This document shows positions 17,889-27,425 of a stretch of DNA of 64,000 bases, in pieces; position 1 is the first letter of the stretch; the number at the start of each line of letters is the position of its first letter. Below the pieces are notes generated by a model that worked only from the letters and a program-made list of their open reading frames with translations, made no database searches and was not told the DNA's origin. The translations under genes were made by a program, and so were the position numbers. Source of the stretch: Leisingera sp. JC1 (GTDB lineage Bacteria > Pseudomonadota > Alphaproteobacteria > Rhodobacterales > Rhodobacteraceae); contig NZ_LYUZ01000103.1 in NCBI RefSeq assembly GCF_001679925.1, forward strand, positions 76,359 to 140,358, in the 5' to 3' direction.

Positions 17889-18647
17889 ATGCTGGAAGTG
17901 GGTATTGAGACCCTGCTGCTGTTGCTGGCGGCGGGGTTTGCCGCAGGGTTCATCGACGCGATTGCCGGCGGCGGCGGGCTGATCACGGTTCCGGTGCTGC
18001 TGCTGGCTGGGGCCAATCCGGTGACGGCGCTGTCGACCAACAAGATCCAGGGGCTGTTTGGCGCGGCGACGGCGGCGGCCACCTACGCGCGCGCCGGGCA
18101 TGTTGACCTGAAGGCCCAGGTCGGGCCTGCTCTGATCGCCTTTGCGGCCGCAGTTGCGGGTGCGTTTCTGGTCGCCTACCTGCCCACCGAATGGATCCGG
18201 GTGATCCTGCCGGTGCTGCTGATCGGGATTGCCATTTTCTTTGCGCTGAAAAAGGGGCTGGATGATCTGGACCGGCAGCGCCGCCTGTCCCCTGCCCTGT
18301 TCACCGCCCTCATCGTTCCGCTGTGCGGGGCCTATGACGGGTTGCTGGGGCCTGGCGCGGGCAGCTTCTACATGCTCGCCTTTGTGTCGCTGGCGGGCTA
18401 CGGCATCCTGCGCGCAACCGCCCATACCAAGCTGCTGAATTTCGCCTCTAATGCAGGGGGTCTGCTGGCGTTTTCCTTCGTTGCGACGCCCTGGTGGATT
18501 ACCGGCCTGCTGATGGGCTGTGCCCAGATTGCCGGGGCGCGGGCAGGTGCGGGACTGGCCAAGAAGCAGGGGGCCAGGGTAATCAAGCCGCTGCTGGTGG
18601 TGACCTCTGTCTCGCTCGCCGCCAAGCTGCTGTGGGATATGATCTAA
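17889..18647 (+). CDS. TauE/SafE-family membrane transporter
   Basis: A 252-residue membrane protein with about eight hydrophobic segments and the TauE/SafE opening FAAGFIDAIAGGGGLITVPV, repeated in looser form in the second half (CGAYDGLLGPGAGSF). The family moves sulfite, sulfoacetate or other organic anions out of the cell. The start is the ATG 8 bases after serB, so the two are probably co-transcribed. The substrate cannot be deduced; proximity to serine genes is not proof of a link. Confidence 0.88.
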   Translation: MLEVGIETLLLLLAAGFAAGFIDAIAGGGGLITVPVLLLAGANPVTALSTNKIQGLFGAATAAATYARAGHVDLKAQVGPALIAFAAAVAGAFLVAYLPTEWIRVILPVLLIGIAIFFALKKGLDDLDRQRRLSPALFTALIVPLCGAYDGLLGPGAGSFYMLAFVSLAGYGILRATAHTKLLNFASNAGGLLAFSFVATPWWITGLLMGCAQIAGARAGAGLAKKQGARVIKPLLVVTSVSLAAKLLWDMI

Positions 18648-18697
18648 AGTCAGCTCTGGCTCCACCCTATATTTAACATTTCTATTAATTAACAATC

Positions 18698-19033
18698 ATG
18701 CTAATAAATTGCATGACACCGATTCTGAAATCCTTTGCCGCGCTGTCGGACGAAACCCGCCTGATGATTGTGGATCAGCTGATTACTGAGGGCGAACTGC
18801 CCGCCGGTGATCTGGCCCCCGGCGCAGGCATTTCTGCGCCCGCAGTCTCGCGCCATCTGAAGGTCCTGCGCGAGGCCGGGCTGGTGACCCAGCGCGCCGA
18901 GGGCACCAAGCGGCTGTACTCCGCCTGCCCGGAAGGGCTGCGGATGATTGCTGAATGGACCCAATCACGCCGTGCCTTCTGGGAAGGGAGCCTGGACAGG
19001 CTGGAAGCGGCCCTGATGGAGGACGAGGCATGA
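18698..19033 (+). CDS. ArsR-family transcriptional regulator
   Basis: A 111-residue winged-helix repressor. The core is FAALSDETRLMIVDQL, then ISAPAVSRHLKVLREAGLV (recognition helix) and RAEGTKRLYSA (wing). There are no clustered Cys/His metal ligands, so metal sensing is unlikely. An ATG five codons downstream (MTPILKSF) is an equally possible start; neither has a clear ribosome site, and the upstream 60 bases are strikingly AT-rich, so a near-leaderless message is possible. Its stop overlaps the SRPBCC gene by four bases. ArsR-SRPBCC pairs are common. Confidence 0.87.
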   Translation: MLINCMTPILKSFAALSDETRLMIVDQLITEGELPAGDLAPGAGISAPAVSRHLKVLREAGLVTQRAEGTKRLYSACPEGLRMIAEWTQSRRAFWEGSLDRLEAALMEDEA

Positions 19034-19467
19034 GCGACCTGCAGCTGAAGCGGACATTTCCGGTCAGCCCGGAGAAACTGTTTGCCTGGGTGACAACGCC
19101 GGACAAGCTGCTGCAATGGTGGGGGCCGGAAGGGGTTACCATTCCGGAACATGACCTGAACCTGAGCCGCACCGGCCCCTGGTATTCGATCATGCAGAAC
19201 AGCGACGGCCAGCGCTTCCATGTTTCCGGCCAGGTGACCCATGTGGATGCGCCGAAATCCGTCGGCTTCACCTGGGCCTGGCACGAAGACGACGGCAGCC
19301 GCGGTGCCGAGAGCCATGTGACCTTCACCATCGCTGCTGCTGGAGATGGCGCCCTGCTGCTGGTTGATCACCGCGATCTTGGCGACGACGGTATCGCCGC
19401 GCGCCACGAAGAGGGCTGGACCTCCACCCTGCGCAAATTGGAGGCGCTGCTAGCCGCAAAGACCTGA
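19030..19467 (+). CDS. SRPBCC/AHSA1-domain protein
   Basis: A 145-residue protein of the activator-of-Hsp90-ATPase-homologue (SRPBCC) superfamily, with the family opening RTFPVSPEKLFAWVTTPDKL and the WWGPEGVTIPEHDL segment, and GWTSTLRKLEALL at the end. These form a helix-grip hydrophobic pocket; the ligand is unknown. The start ATG overlaps the ArsR stop (ATGA), showing translational coupling. A YCII-like protein follows 29 bases later, probably the third gene of the operon. Confidence 0.88.
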   Translation: MSDLQLKRTFPVSPEKLFAWVTTPDKLLQWWGPEGVTIPEHDLNLSRTGPWYSIMQNSDGQRFHVSGQVTHVDAPKSVGFTWAWHEDDGSRGAESHVTFTIAAAGDGALLLVDHRDLGDDGIAARHEEGWTSTLRKLEALLAAKT

Positions 19468-19496
19468 TCCATCAACGAAACCAAGGGAGTAGATCA

Positions 19497-19817
19497 ATGC
19501 CACAGTTCATTTTTGCCTATCACGGCGGCAAGACCCCGGAGAGCGAGGAAGAGGGGGCCAGGGTCATGCAGGCCTGGAAGGACTGGATGGGAGGTATGGG
19601 CGATGCCCTGAAGGTGCCGGGCGCCCCGGTTGGGATGTCCAAGACCGTCAGCGCCGGCGGGATTGTGGATAATGGCGGCGCCAATCCGCTGTCAGGCTAT
19701 TCGGTGGTGGAAGCCGCGGATCAGGATGCCGCCTGCCAGATGGCCAAGGGCTGCCCGATGGTAGCAGACGGCAGCGGCTCAGTTGAAGTCGCTGAAATCA
19801 TCGACATGGAAATGTAA
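19497..19817 (+). CDS. YCII-related small protein
   Basis: A 106-residue protein resembling the YCII/DGPF family (dimeric ferredoxin-like fold): MPQFIFAYHGGKTPES, AWKDWMGGMGDAL, GYSVVEAADQDAACQMAKGC and a closing VEVAEI. Such proteins often sit beside SRPBCC and ArsR genes, as here. No catalytic role is established for this subgroup. The start ATG follows AAGGGAGTAGATCA. A strong hairpin ends the operon. Confidence 0.75.
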   Translation: MPQFIFAYHGGKTPESEEEGARVMQAWKDWMGGMGDALKVPGAPVGMSKTVSAGGIVDNGGANPLSGYSVVEAADQDAACQMAKGCPMVADGSGSVEVAEIIDMEM

Positions 19818-19820
19818 GAA

Positions 19821-19847
19821 AATGCCCCGGTCCTGGACCGGGGCATT
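19821..19847. terminator. Bidirectional terminator
   Basis: AATGCCCCGGTCC and GGACCGGGGCATT form an exact 13-base inverted repeat around one base, with T/A-rich ends, between the YCII-like gene and the convergent asparaginase gene. Confidence 0.85.
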
Positions 19848-19852
19848 TGCAT

Positions 19853-20851
19853 TTAGAACAGCAGTTCGGCGGCGGGGCGGATGGATCCGCATTCCAGCCC
19901 GCGGCGGCTGTAGAGCATTTTGTTCATGTATTTTGCGGTCTCGGGGTTATCCGCATCCAGCACGCCAAGGCTGACCATCAGCGCCGCAATGGCGCATTCG
20001 CTGGCGCGGGTACTACCATCGGAGATCTTCAGTGCGACGCCCAGTTTCTGCTCCGGCAGGATGGCGATGAACACCGCCTCAGCCCCGGTCTTGATCGCCA
20101 CCTTGCCGCCCATGGCGCGCATCAGGTTGGTGCAGCAGCGGGTTTCGCCTGCAACCAGTTCGGGATGCGCGGTCATGGCCGCGACCAGCTGCTGCGCCGC
20201 CTCGGACGCTCGGTCGGAGCGGTCCGCGGCGCTGGCAAACCAGGCCATTGAGCGCGCCAGCCCGGTTACGGTAGTGGCAAAGTTCGGTGCCGAGCAGCCG
20301 TCGATGCCATAGGCCGGGCTGTCCTGACCGGTGGTTTCCTCAAACGCTGCAAGGCAGGCCTGCTGCACCGGGTGATCCACCTCGATGTATTCGGCATTGC
20401 CGCCCAGATACTGGTTCAGCGTCAGAAAACCCGCGTGCTTGCCGGAGCAGTTGTTGTGCACCTGGCAGGGGCTGCTGTCGGTCTTGATCAGCTCATTGCG
20501 GGCGGGAATGTCGTCCGGCAGCTGCGGGCCGCAGCGGAAATCGTCATCATTCATGCCCAGCTGATCCAGCCAGGCGTTGACCCGGTCGGTGTGGATATGC
20601 GCCCCGTTGTGAGAGGCACAGGCCAGCGCCAGCTGTTCCGGGTTCAGACCATAGCGCGCGGCAGCGCCGGAGGTGATCAGCGGCAGCGCCTGGATCATCT
20701 TGGCGGAGCTGCGCGGATAGATGACTGCGTCCGGATCGCCCCAGCTGCGCACCACCTGGCCGCTGTCGTCGCAGATGACGGCATGGCCCAGATGCAGGCT
20801 TTCCAGCAGCGGGCCGCGCCAGACTTCGGCCATGGGCACTGGATTCGGCAT
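19853..20851 (-). CDS. L-asparaginase, rhizobial AnsA type
   Basis: A 332-residue asparaginase of the class typified by Rhizobium etli AnsA, unrelated to the E. coli type I/II enzymes. Characteristic parts are the SSAKM motif in VIYPRSSAKMIQAL, CASHNGAHIHTDRV, HNNCSGKHAGFL and YGIDGCSAPNFA, with conserved Ser-Lys and Cys residues of the active and metal sites. It hydrolyses asparagine to aspartate and ammonia in the cytoplasm; no signal peptide is seen. I chose the ATG of MPNPVPMAEVWRG, preceded by GGGAGA; 13 further codons upstream are open. Confidence 0.9.
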   Translation of the reverse strand: MPNPVPMAEVWRGPLLESLHLGHAVICDDSGQVVRSWGDPDAVIYPRSSAKMIQALPLITSGAAARYGLNPEQLALACASHNGAHIHTDRVNAWLDQLGMNDDDFRCGPQLPDDIPARNELIKTDSSPCQVHNNCSGKHAGFLTLNQYLGGNAEYIEVDHPVQQACLAAFEETTGQDSPAYGIDGCSAPNFATTVTGLARSMAWFASAADRSDRASEAAQQLVAAMTAHPELVAGETRCCTNLMRAMGGKVAIKTGAEAVFIAILPEQKLGVALKISDGSTRASECAIAALMVSLGVLDADNPETAKYMNKMLYSRRGLECGSIRPAAELLF

Positions 20852-21032
20852 GATGTCTCCCCTCATGTTTTCTGGGCGAAATCCTGCCAAAACGCACTTT
20901 CGCCCGTGGTGCTAGTTACGTTAGTGTGCTTGTGTAGCGCAAGCGAAGGGATCGGGACCAGACAGCGGTTGAACGCTGCGGGCCCTTTGCTTGGTTTTGA
21001 GGTATGAAAGAACAGTCTTGGAGTCGGGACAA

Positions 21033-21563
21033 ATGGCATTGAAACTCGCCCGCGTGGCCGCGGGCCTGTGTCTGGCAGCATTGGCAACCGCCGCAACAGC
21101 ACAGGAAACGTCGAACAACCGGGTTGCGGCCAAGGTGGATTGGAGCGTTTTCGAGGGCAATGACCCGAACGAATGCTGGGGGGTTTCCGCACCGAAGGAG
21201 ACCGTGAACACCCGCGACGGCCGCGTCGTTGCGGTGCGCCGCAGCGAGATCCAGCTGTTTGTCACCTTCCGCAGCAGCGATGCGCCCAAGGGCGAGGTGA
21301 GCTTTACCGGAGGTTATCCGTTTGCGCCGGGATCAACCGTGAACATGGCGATCGGCGAGTCCGAGTTCGAACTGTTCACCGAGGGCGAATGGGCCTGGCC
21401 GGCAACCCCTGCAGATGATGCCAAGATCGTCACCGCGATGAAGCGCGGCGCCGATGCGGTGCTGACCGCACGTTCGGCGCGCGGCACCCAGACCAAGGAC
21501 ACGTTCTCTTTGCTGGGGTTCACCGCAGCAGTGGAAGACGCCGAAAAGCGCTGCAGCAAGTAA
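21033..21563 (+). CDS. IalB-like exported protein
   Basis: A 176-residue exported protein with signal peptide (LKLARVAAGLCLAALATAATA, cut before QE at about residue 23). The mature part, with ECWGVSAPKE, RRSEIQLFVTFR, GEVSFTGGYPF and a closing Cys, resembles the invasion-associated locus B (IalB) family found widely in non-pathogenic alphaproteobacteria. Two Cys residues (in ECWG and KRCSK) could pair. The role in a free-living bacterium is unknown. The start ATG follows GTCGGGACAA; 14 in-frame codons upstream lack a signal-like sequence. Confidence 0.72.
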   Translation: MALKLARVAAGLCLAALATAATAQETSNNRVAAKVDWSVFEGNDPNECWGVSAPKETVNTRDGRVVAVRRSEIQLFVTFRSSDAPKGEVSFTGGYPFAPGSTVNMAIGESEFELFTEGEWAWPATPADDAKIVTAMKRGADAVLTARSARGTQTKDTFSLLGFTAAVEDAEKRCSK

Positions 21564-21588
21564 GCCGCGGCAGGTGTGCAGACAGGGC

Positions 21589-21613
21589 AAACCCCGGCCA
21601 TCGCCGGGGTTTT
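21589..21613 (+). terminator. Terminator after IalB-like gene
   Basis: AAACCCCGGC-CATC-GCCGGGGTTTT is followed by CTTG; strong stem and T tract. Confidence 0.85.
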
Positions 21614-21662
21614 CTTGTTAAAGACCGGAGCGGCGCGTAACATGAGGCAGGAGGTGCCCGCC

Positions 21663-22046
21663 ATGCTGCGCAAAGTTGCTTGTTGTTTTGCTCTGGCAGC
21701 AACGCCCGGATTTGCCGATCCCGCGCTGGAGTGCGGCGATGCCGGCTCTCAGGTGGAAATCGGCGAATGTGTTGCCGACGACGAGGAGCGTGTGGAAGCC
21801 GCATTGGCCGCGGCATTGCGTTTTGCGCTGGATGCCGCTGAAGAACTGGACAACGTCACCGAACGGGTTGTTGCGGTTCCGGCGCTTGAGGCAGGGCAAA
21901 AGGCGTGGGAAGCCTACCGTGAGGAGCATTGCGCCTTTGTCGGGGCAACATACGGCGGCGGATCCGGCACAGGCATTGCAATCCGCTCCTGCTGGACGTC
22001 GCTTGGCCGTGCAAGGGTTGATGAGCTGATGCGCTACGCCCAGTAG
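21663..22046 (+). CDS. LprI/DUF1311-like exported protein
   Basis: A 127-residue exported protein. The signal peptide is MLRKVACCFALAATPGFA. The mature part has the DUF1311/LprI pattern: Cys-spaced helices (ALECGDAGSQVEIGECV), a long helix, KAWEAYREEHCAFVGATYGGGSG and a closing IRSCWTSLGRARVDEL. Members include the lysozyme inhibitor LprI; activity here is unproven. I chose the ATG nine bases after AGGAGGTG; an ATG seven codons upstream would weaken the signal peptide. Confidence 0.75.
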   Translation: MLRKVACCFALAATPGFADPALECGDAGSQVEIGECVADDEERVEAALAAALRFALDAAEELDNVTERVVAVPALEAGQKAWEAYREEHCAFVGATYGGGSGTGIAIRSCWTSLGRARVDELMRYAQ

Positions 22047-22141
22047 AGGGCTCTGCCCGCAATTTCACAGGATTCCTTTTGATCTCCGATCGAAATCCTA
22101 TATAGAGCCGCATCCGCTCACCATGACCCGAGGCTTTTGCC

Positions 22142-23329
22142 ATGACCGCCAGCGCGCCGATCACTCAGGACGTAATGACCCTGCCCCGCAAGGAGCCCGA
22201 GGGCGGCAAGATCAATCTTGTCGGCCTGACCCGCGAGCGGATGCGCGAAGTGCTGATCGAGCATGGCACGCCGGAGAAGCAGGCCAAGATGCGGGTCGGC
22301 CAGATCTGGCAGTGGATCTACCAATGGGGCAAGCGCGACTTTGCCGACATGACAAACCTGGCCAAGGCCTACCGCGCGCAGCTGGCGGAAACCTTTGAAA
22401 TCCGCATCCCCGAGGTGGTGAGCAAGCAGGTGTCGACCGACGGCACCCGCAAATACCTAGTGCGGATCAACGGCGGCCACGAGGTCGAGGTGGTCTATAT
22501 CCCCGAGGATGACCGCGGCACCCTGTGCATTTCCTCCCAGGTGGGCTGCACCCTGACCTGCTCCTTCTGCCATACCGGCACCCAGAAGCTGGTGCGCAAC
22601 CTGACCCCGGCGGAGATTGTCGGCCAGGTGATGATGGCGCGCGACGATCTGGAGGAGTGGCCGGTGCCGGGTGCCCCAAAGGACGAGACGCGGCTGCTGT
22701 CCAACATTGTGCTGATGGGCATGGGCGAGCCGCTCTATAACTTCGACAACGTGCGCGACGCGATGAAGATTGCGATGGATCCGGAAGGCATCTCTCTGTC
22801 CCGCCGCCGGATCACCCTGTCGACCTCCGGCGTGGTGCCGGAAATTGCCCGGACAGCCGACGAAATCGGCTGCCTGCTGGCGATTTCATTCCACGCGACC
22901 ACCAACGAAACCCGCGACGTGCTGGTGCCGATCAACAAGCGCTGGAACATCGACGAGCTCCTGCAGGCGCTGGCGGATTATCCGAAAGCGTCCAACTCTG
23001 AGCGGATCACTTTTGAATACGTGATGCTGGACGGGGTGAACGACAGCGATGAGGACGCGCACCGGCTGCTCGACCACATCAAGCGCTACAACATCCCGGC
23101 CAAGATCAACCTGATCCCGTTCAACGAATGGCCGGGCGCGCCCTACAAACGGTCCTCCAACAACCGCATCCGGGCCTTTGCCAATATCATCTATCAGGCG
23201 GGCTATGCCTCGCCGATCCGCAAGACCCGGGGCGATGACATCATGGCCGCCTGCGGCCAGCTGAAATCGGCCACCGAACGCGCCCGCAAAAGCCGCAAGC
23301 AGATTGAGGCCGAAGCCGGGATGAAGTGA
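22142..23329 (+). CDS. rlmN: 23S rRNA (adenine2503-C2)-methyltransferase / tRNA methyltransferase
   Basis: A 395-residue radical-SAM methylase that methylates A2503 of 23S rRNA and A37 of some tRNAs. The iron-sulfur cluster motif is [11 protein letters not shown] (Cys136/140/143). Further marks are [13 protein letters not shown], the [10 protein letters not shown] region and the C-terminal [15 protein letters not shown], whose Cys is the methyl-carrying residue in the family. The start is the ATG of [10 protein letters not shown]. It is monocistronic, with a clear terminator 42 bases downstream. Confidence 0.95.
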   Translation: MTASAPITQDVMTLPRKEPEGGKINLVGLTRERMREVLIEHGTPEKQAKMRVGQIWQWIYQWGKRDFADMTNLAKAYRAQLAETFEIRIPEVVSKQVSTDGTRKYLVRINGGHEVEVVYIPEDDRGTLCISSQVGCTLTCSFCHTGTQKLVRNLTPAEIVGQVMMARDDLEEWPVPGAPKDETRLLSNIVLMGMGEPLYNFDNVRDAMKIAMDPEGISLSRRRITLSTSGVVPEIARTADEIGCLLAISFHATTNETRDVLVPINKRWNIDELLQALADYPKASNSERITFEYVMLDGVNDSDEDAHRLLDHIKRYNIPAKINLIPFNEWPGAPYKRSSNNRIRAFANIIYQAGYASPIRKTRGDDIMAACGQLKSATERARKSRKQIEAEAGMK

Positions 23330-23371
23330 CCGATCCAGCTGTCTGCCGGCATGCCGGTAAATCTTCAGATC

Positions 23372-23396
23372 AGGCCGCCGCGGGCGGCCTTTTTTG
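23372..23396 (+). terminator. rlmN terminator
   Basis: AGGCCGCC-GCG-GGCGGCCT followed by TTTTTG; a textbook intrinsic terminator. Confidence 0.9.
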
Positions 23397-23529
23397 TTTG
23401 CGCAGCGCGGGACCAATCCCATCCCGCAGGTTCCACCGCCCCAATTTTTCCCAATTCCAGCTCAATTTCCGCCGATTCCTGCAGACAGTTTCCAAATTAC
23501 GGACAGTCAATTTCAAAAGGAATCAAAGG

Positions 23530-23739
23530 ATGTCCCCGATGGAACAGAATACGGCCATGATCGAAGCTGGCGTGCTGGAACTGGTGCGCAGCGAACGCGA
23601 AAAAGCGCTGAGCCCGCGGGAATGGAAATTCCGCCTGCGCGGATACGGCTATGCGGTGAAAACCGTAGGCGGCGCCCAGGTTCTGACCCGGCTGACCACA
23701 GGCACGGCCCTGGGAAAACTGCCGCCGGAATTCAGCTGA
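23530..23739 (+). CDS. Small hypothetical protein
   Basis: A 69-residue protein of unknown function, mostly charged and predicted soluble: MIEAGVLELVRSEREKALSP, then a basic REWKFRLRGYGYAVKTV and a short tail. I do not recognise a family beyond a general resemblance to small roseobacter proteins. The start ATG is preceded by AAAAGGAATCAAAGG, a good ribosome site; another ATG three codons later is possible. It stands alone after rlmN and faces the LOG-like gene. Confidence 0.6.
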   Translation: MSPMEQNTAMIEAGVLELVRSEREKALSPREWKFRLRGYGYAVKTVGGAQVLTRLTTGTALGKLPPEFS

Positions 23740-23769
23740 ACCCGGCAGCAGCAGACAGATTACCCTGAC

Positions 23770-24618
23770 TTAGCGTTCGCGGCCCGGCAGGCTGTCGCGC
23801 GGCGGTGCGGGCTCCCAGTTTTCAATGATTTCCACCGCTTCCTGGGCGGTGTCGACCACACGAAACAGGTCCAGATCCTGATCGGAAATGGTGCCGGCAT
23901 CGGCCAGCGCCTCCCAATTGACGATCTTGTTCCAGAAATCCTTGCCGAACAGCAGGAACGGCACCCGCTCCATGCGGCCGGTCTGGATCAGGGTCAGGCT
24001 CTCGAACAGCTCATCCAGGGTGCCAAAGCCGCCCGGGAACACGGTAATCGCCCGCGCCCGCATCAGGAAATGCATCTTGCGGATGGCGAAATAGTGGAAG
24101 TTGAAGCTGAGATCCGGTGTCACATAGCCGTTGGGCGCCTGCTCATGAGGCAACACAATTGACAGGCCGACAGAATGGCCGCCGGCATCCTGAGCGCCGC
24201 GGTTGCCCGCCTCCATCACACCCGGACCGCCACCGGTCACCACGACGTTATGGCGGCCGCCGCTCTCCTTGGACTTTTCGGTCATCAGCCGGGCAAACTC
24301 ACGCGCTTCATCGTAGAAATGCGACAGGTCGGCCAGCGTCTGGGTGCGTGCCTTGTCCTTATGCGCGGGATCCGGAATGCGGGCGCCGCCGAACATCACG
24401 ATGGTGCTTTCGATGCCATGTTCGTTCAGCATCAGCTCCGGCTTCAAAAGCTCCAGCTGCAGGCGCACCGGGCGCAGTTCATCCCGGCACAGAAACTCGT
24501 CATCCGCAAAGGCCAGCCGGTAGGCAGGCGCCTGGGTCTGCGGCGTAGCGGGCACATGTTCGGCCCGGTCCCGGTCGGAATGTGCGTCGCGGAAACGGCT
24601 GTGGCGATCTTCGGTCAT
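23770..24618 (-). CDS. LOG-family (TIGR00730-like) protein, possible nucleotide phosphoribohydrolase
   Basis: A 282-residue Rossmann-fold protein of the lysine-decarboxylase-like/LOG family. The signature PGGFGTLDELFE is complete, and VVTGGGPGVMEAGNRGA and MFGGARI are present. Plant and bacterial relatives split nucleoside monophosphates to free bases (cytokinin activation); the old name lysine decarboxylase is misleading. An N-terminal extension of about 75 residues distinguishes this longer bacterial subgroup. The start is the ATG of MTEDRHSRF; a TTG two codons upstream is the alternative. It is divergent from the dehydratase gene. Confidence 0.85.
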   Translation of the reverse strand: MTEDRHSRFRDAHSDRDRAEHVPATPQTQAPAYRLAFADDEFLCRDELRPVRLQLELLKPELMLNEHGIESTIVMFGGARIPDPAHKDKARTQTLADLSHFYDEAREFARLMTEKSKESGGRHNVVVTGGGPGVMEAGNRGAQDAGGHSVGLSIVLPHEQAPNGYVTPDLSFNFHYFAIRKMHFLMRARAITVFPGGFGTLDELFESLTLIQTGRMERVPFLLFGKDFWNKIVNWEALADAGTISDQDLDLFRVVDTAQEAVEIIENWEPAPPRDSLPGRER

Positions 24619-24766
24619 TTGCAATCCAGGTAAGAAATAACAGGACTTCCTTTGTAACCCTCATTGGCCGTTAGCGCCAATCAAGAAAGCAGGAAACGCG
24701 CTGTTCCGCTTGCGCCCCGCCCCGGCGCGGCTAAGGTTCCGGCCAGGCAGGCAGGGAGGAATGCGC

Positions 24767-25687
24767 ATGGACTGGCAAAGTGAAATCGAAGCGGCAGCAG
24801 AGCGCATCCGCCCTCACGTGCAGCAAACGCCCGTAATGGAGGCCCGCGGGTTCGGCCTGGACTACCCGGTGGAACTGAAGCTGGAGCACATGCAGCACAC
24901 CGGCAGTTTCAAGGCCCGCGGTGCCTTTTACACGCTGCTGAGCCAGGAAGTGCCCGCGGCCGGGCTGGTTGCGGCCTCCGGCGGCAATCACGGGGCAGCC
25001 GTTGCCCATGCCGCGCATCAGCTGGGCCACAAGGCGCGGATTTATGTGCCCGAGATGGCAGGCCCCGCCAAGATCTCCCTGATTGAGCGCACCGGCGCCG
25101 ATCTGCAAGTGGTATCCGGCGCCTATGCCAATGCGCTGGAAATGGCGCAAGCCTATGAACGGGAAACCGGGGCCATGCAGGTCCATGCCTATGATGCGCC
25201 GGCAACCGTGGCGGGCCAGGGCACCTGTTTTGCCGAGTGGCAGGCCCAGGGACTGCAAGCCGACACCCTGCTGATTGCAGTAGGCGGCGGCGGGCTGATC
25301 AGCGGTGCGCTGGCCTGGTTCCAAGGCGCCCGGAAGATCGTCGCCGTGGAGCCGGAAACCTCCTGCGCGCTGAACGCGGCGCTGGCAGCCGGGCAACCGG
25401 CGGATGTCGAGGTCTCAGGTGTGGCAGCCAACGCGCTGGGGGCAAAACGCATCGGCAGCATCTGCTTTGAGCTTGCCGCGGCGCAAGGTGTCACGTCCCT
25501 CACTGTGCCGGACAGCGCCATCACGGTGGCCCAGACAGCGCTCTGGCGTGAACGCCGGATCCTGGTGGAGCCCGCAGGCGCCACCGCGCTGGCGGCGCTT
25601 ATGTGCGGCGTTTACCGTCCCGCCGCTGGAGAGCGCGTTGCAGTGCTGATCTGCGGCGGCAACATTGCCCCGGATCCTCTGGGATAA
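24767..25687 (+). CDS. Threonine/serine dehydratase-like PLP enzyme
   Basis: A 306-residue fold-type II PLP enzyme. The PLP Lys is K49 in HTGSFKARGA, the phosphate-binding loop is VGGGGLISGAL and SGGNHG is present. It lacks the C-terminal regulatory domain of biosynthetic IlvA, so it is a catabolic threonine/serine dehydratase or serine racemase relative; a hydroxyaspartate activity is also possible. The start is the second of two ATGs, eight bases after GGGAGGA. A GntR regulator follows 38 bases later on the same strand, perhaps its own regulator. Confidence 0.85.
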   Translation: MDWQSEIEAAAERIRPHVQQTPVMEARGFGLDYPVELKLEHMQHTGSFKARGAFYTLLSQEVPAAGLVAASGGNHGAAVAHAAHQLGHKARIYVPEMAGPAKISLIERTGADLQVVSGAYANALEMAQAYERETGAMQVHAYDAPATVAGQGTCFAEWQAQGLQADTLLIAVGGGGLISGALAWFQGARKIVAVEPETSCALNAALAAGQPADVEVSGVAANALGAKRIGSICFELAAAQGVTSLTVPDSAITVAQTALWRERRILVEPAGATALAALMCGVYRPAAGERVAVLICGGNIAPDPLG

Positions 25688-25725
25688 CCCTTGCAGCAAT
25701 CCGCAGGCAGCCCTATCGCAACACC

Positions 25726-26325
25726 ATGTCCGCAACCATCGCCGATACAATCTATCTGAGCCTGAGCGAGCGCATCATCACCGGTGCGCTTCCGGCAGGC
25801 GAAAAGCTGCGCCAGGATCACATCGCGCGCGAGTTCGAAGCCAGCCATGTGCCGGTGCGCGAGGCGCTGTTGCGGCTGGAGGCGCACGGGCTGGCAGTTT
25901 CCGAACCGCGGCGCGGCACCAGGGTCAGCGCCCTGAACCCCGCTGAAATCCGCGAAGTGATTGAGATGCGGGTGGCGCTGGAGGTGCTGGCCCTGACCCA
26001 CGCCTTCCCCCGCCTGACAGCCGAGGACATAGAAACCGCCGACGCCGCCCGCCTGGCCTGCGATGCAGCTGAGGACATGGCCAGCTGGGAACGGCTGAAC
26101 CGCGCCTTTCACCGGGTCATCCTGGCGCCCTGCGCGATGCCGCGGCTGCTGGCCTCGATCGACGATCTGCATATTGCCGCTGCCCGGCATCTGTTCGCCA
26201 ATTGGCAGCATCAATGGAGCCGCCGGGTGGACGCCGATCACGCCGCTATTGTTCAGGCGATGACCCGGCGCGATGCTGCCGGAGCCTGTGAAATCCTGCG
26301 CCGCCACTTGCGCCGGGTGCGCTGA
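25726..26325 (+). CDS. GntR-family regulator (FCD type)
   Basis: A 199-residue regulator with an N-terminal winged helix ([35 protein letters not shown]) and a C-terminal all-helical FCD domain containing the usual acidic/His residues ([21 protein letters not shown]). FCD domains bind carboxylic or amino acids, sometimes through a metal. It is downstream of the dehydratase-like gene and upstream of dapD. The start is the ATG of [10 protein letters not shown]; no strong ribosome site is seen. The target is likely the dehydratase operon, by position only. Confidence 0.87.
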   Translation: MSATIADTIYLSLSERIITGALPAGEKLRQDHIAREFEASHVPVREALLRLEAHGLAVSEPRRGTRVSALNPAEIREVIEMRVALEVLALTHAFPRLTAEDIETADAARLACDAAEDMASWERLNRAFHRVILAPCAMPRLLASIDDLHIAAARHLFANWQHQWSRRVDADHAAIVQAMTRRDAAGACEILRRHLRRVR

Positions 26326-26443
26326 CCGGCAGGAACCCGGCAAAACGCCGTCAGGGGCGGCAATTTGGACGCAATCCGGACATGACCTGCAGGCAGTTTG
26401 CCGGTATGAAGCTCCGAATCTAACCAATGCCGGAGGAACATCC

Positions 26444-27271
26444 ATGTCCAACGCCCAGCTGGAAGCAGCAATCGAAGCCGCCTGGGAGGCGCGCGACACC
26501 ATCACCCCCGCCACCACCGGCGAGCAGCGTGAAGCCATCGAAGACACCCTGAACGCGCTTGACTCGGGCAAGCTGCGGGTGGCCGAGAAGCTGGAGAGCG
26601 GCGACTGGCACGTGAACCAGTGGGCCAAGAAGGCCGTGCTGCTGGGCTTCCGCATCAAGGACATGGAAATCCACGAAGGCGGCCCGCAGGCCGGCGGCTG
26701 GTGGGACAAGGTCGACAGCAAATTCAACGGCTGGGGCGAAGCTGACTGGAAATCCGCAGGCTTCCGCGCGGTGCCGAACTGCGTGGTCCGCAAATCCGCC
26801 TATATCGCGCCAGGCGCGGTGCTGATGCCCTCTTTCGTGAACCTCGGCGCCTATGTTGACGAAGGCACCATGGTGGACACCTGGGCGACCGTCGGCTCCT
26901 GCGCCCAGATCGGCAAAAACGTGCACCTGTCGGGCGGCGTCGGCATCGGCGGCGTGCTGGAACCGATGCAGGCCGGCCCCACCATCATTGAGGACAACTG
27001 CTTTATCGGCGCCCGTTCCGAGGTGGTCGAAGGCTGCATCGTGCGCGAAGGCTCGGTTCTGGGCATGGGTGTCTTCATCGGCAAATCGACCAAAATCGTC
27101 GACCGGGAAACCGGCGAAGTGATGTACGGCGAAGTGCCGCCCTACTCGGTTGTTGTCGCGGGTTCGATGCCGTCCAAGAACAACATCAGCCTCTACTGCG
27201 CGGTGATCGTGAAGCGCGTTGATGAGAAGACCCGCTCCAAGACAGGCATCAACGAGCTGCTGCGCGACTGA
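26444..27271 (+). CDS. dapD: Tetrahydrodipicolinate N-succinyltransferase
   Basis: A 275-residue left-handed beta-helix acyltransferase that adds succinyl from succinyl-CoA to tetrahydrodipicolinate in lysine and peptidoglycan-precursor synthesis. The hexapeptide repeat region is clear ([40 protein letters not shown]) and [18 protein letters not shown] is a DapD signature. The start ATG follows CGGAGGAACATCC. dapE, the next-but-one pathway enzyme, lies 4 kb downstream rather than in the same operon. Confidence 0.95.
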   Translation: MSNAQLEAAIEAAWEARDTITPATTGEQREAIEDTLNALDSGKLRVAEKLESGDWHVNQWAKKAVLLGFRIKDMEIHEGGPQAGGWWDKVDSKFNGWGEADWKSAGFRAVPNCVVRKSAYIAPGAVLMPSFVNLGAYVDEGTMVDTWATVGSCAQIGKNVHLSGGVGIGGVLEPMQAGPTIIEDNCFIGARSEVVEGCIVREGSVLGMGVFIGKSTKIVDRETGEVMYGEVPPYSVVVAGSMPSKNNISLYCAVIVKRVDEKTRSKTGINELLRD

Positions 27272-27296
27272 CCCGCACCGCAAGCCTGAAGAAAAG

Positions 27297-27326
27297 AACG
27301 CGCCTCTTGCGGGGCGCGTTTTTCTT
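27297..27326 (+). terminator. dapD terminator
   Basis: AACGCGCC-TCTTGCGG-GGCGCGTT followed by TTTCTTTTG. Confidence 0.85.
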
Positions 27327-27425
27327 TTGTTTCTGGCGGCCGACGGCTTGCCCCCCAACTGCAAACCCCTTGCCGCGCAATAAACATGGCGCTAATGATA
27401 TTATATCTACACATAAGAGAGTCAG